Source: Gammaproteobacteria bacterium (GTDB taxonomy: Bacteria; Pseudomonadota; Gammaproteobacteria; DAOWEP01). Taken from it: a stretch of DNA of 5,129 nucleotides. Numbering within the stretch: the first letter of the stretch is position 1; the number at the start of each line of letters is the position of its first letter. The DNA is taken from contig DAOWEP010000032.1 in NCBI GenBank assembly GCA_030638455.1, positions 1 to 5,129 of the forward strand. Direction: 5' to 3'. The position numbers were made by a program, and so were the translations under genes. This document shows, piece by piece, positions 4,949 to 5,129 of this stretch. The notes below the pieces were generated by a model. That model did no database searches. It worked only from the letters and a program-made list of their open reading frames with translations, and was not told where the DNA came from.

Positions 4949-5014
4949 ATGAGATATAGTCTTAAACATCAGGACACATCTCAACGTTTAAATAATAAAG
5001 TTTTTGGAGGTTAA
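4949..5014 (+). CDS. 21-codon reading frame filling the dsrA-dsrB gap
   Basis: An ATG at 4949 opens 21 codons ending in TAA at 5012-5014. It begins MRYSLKHQDTSQ and ends NNKVFGG, so the product is basic and hydrophilic with no cysteine or membrane segment. It has its own ribosome site, AAGGA (4939-4943), 5 nt before the ATG. It starts 15 nt after the dsrA stop and stops 2 nt before the dsrB ATG. Its last two codons, GGA GGT, contain the dsrB ribosome site. This layout suggests a coupling peptide: ribosomes reading it would open or feed the dsrB start and help balance the two subunits. It may instead be a chance frame in an 83-bp spacer. I recognise no family. Confidence 0.4.
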   Translation: MRYSLKHQDTSQRLNNKVFGG

Positions 5015-5016
5015 GA

Positions 5017-5129
5017 ATGTCTGAAGCAAAAGCGGCACCCCGTCCACCAATTGAAACTGGTGCCCCAGATGGTTTCCAATACATGCACCCTGTAATGCTG
5101 AAGAACTATGGCAACTGGGACTATCATGA
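5017..5129 (+). CDS. dsrB: Dissimilatory sulfite reductase beta subunit DsrB (5' part)
   Basis: The first 37 codons of dsrB are present; the gene runs off the right edge. The start ATG at 5017 has a strong GGAGG (5006-5010) 6 nt upstream. The N-terminus has a short Ala/Pro-rich lead (SEAKAAPRPPIETGAPDG) followed by FQYMHPVMLKNYGNWDYH (20-37), the usual opening of DsrB in sulfur oxidisers. DsrB pairs with DsrA and holds the active siroheme in the heterotetramer; the residues that would bind it lie beyond the window. Position directly after dsrA is the conserved dsrAB order. The intervening 83 bp is longer than needed and holds the small frame described at 4949-5014. Confidence 0.93.
   Translation, partial: MSEAKAAPRPPIETGAPDGFQYMHPVMLKNYGNWDYH

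Noticed and set aside
1..5129. CRISPR array accompanying the Cas6-like gene
   Set aside because: No regularly spaced repeats of 20-40 bp are present on either strand. The only repeats seen are a 13-mer pair and short tandem units.

Overview
The window comes from a sulfur-oxidising proteobacterium, most likely a gammaproteobacterium. At its right end it carries the start of a dissimilatory sulfite reductase operon: a complete dsrA and the first 37 codons of dsrB. No dsrD-like gene is visible between or before them, and a DsrC/TusE-family gene lies in the divergent cluster. I read this as the reverse-acting (oxidative) Dsr pathway, which turns stored sulfane sulfur into sulfite. Placement below class level is not supported by what I can see. 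Coding GC is moderate and the intergenic DNA is clearly AT-rich.

There are two divergent gene blocks. The leftward block (bases 3-3081, minus strand), in transcription order, holds an Fe(II)/2-oxoglutarate dioxygenase of the TauD/TfdA family, a 62-aa acidic protein, a 232-aa helical (TPR-like) protein, a Cas6/Cmx6-like protein with no CRISPR array, and a DsrC/TusE-family protein with no cysteine at all. The first four genes are spaced 64, 2 and 20 bp apart, as in an operon. The last follows a 173-bp gap that may hold its own promoter. The rightward block (3680-5129) is dsrA, an overlooked 21-codon reading frame that exactly fills the dsrA-dsrB gap, and dsrB, which runs off the window.

Between the blocks lie about 600 bp without a convincing protein gene. 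This stretch is not empty. It has a leftward promoter candidate with a perfect TATAAT, a rightward extended -10 promoter candidate with a GC-rich discriminator, and then about 200 bases whose arms pair in a nested way (3345-3490), followed by a separate 9-bp hairpin (3496-3517). The G-U wobbles in these stems fit only the plus-strand transcript. This points to a structured dsr leader or a small RNA transcribed towards dsrA.

As inference, the leftward block looks like an accessory module attached to the Dsr pathway: a DsrC fold without thiol chemistry (regulatory or scaffold role), a Cas6-family RNA-binding or RNA-cleaving protein without CRISPR, two unrecognised proteins, and a dioxygenase that might release sulfite from a sulfonate. 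The pairing of a stand-alone Cas6-like protein with a hairpin-rich RNA in the same divergent locus is the most intriguing possibility here, but it is a hypothesis.
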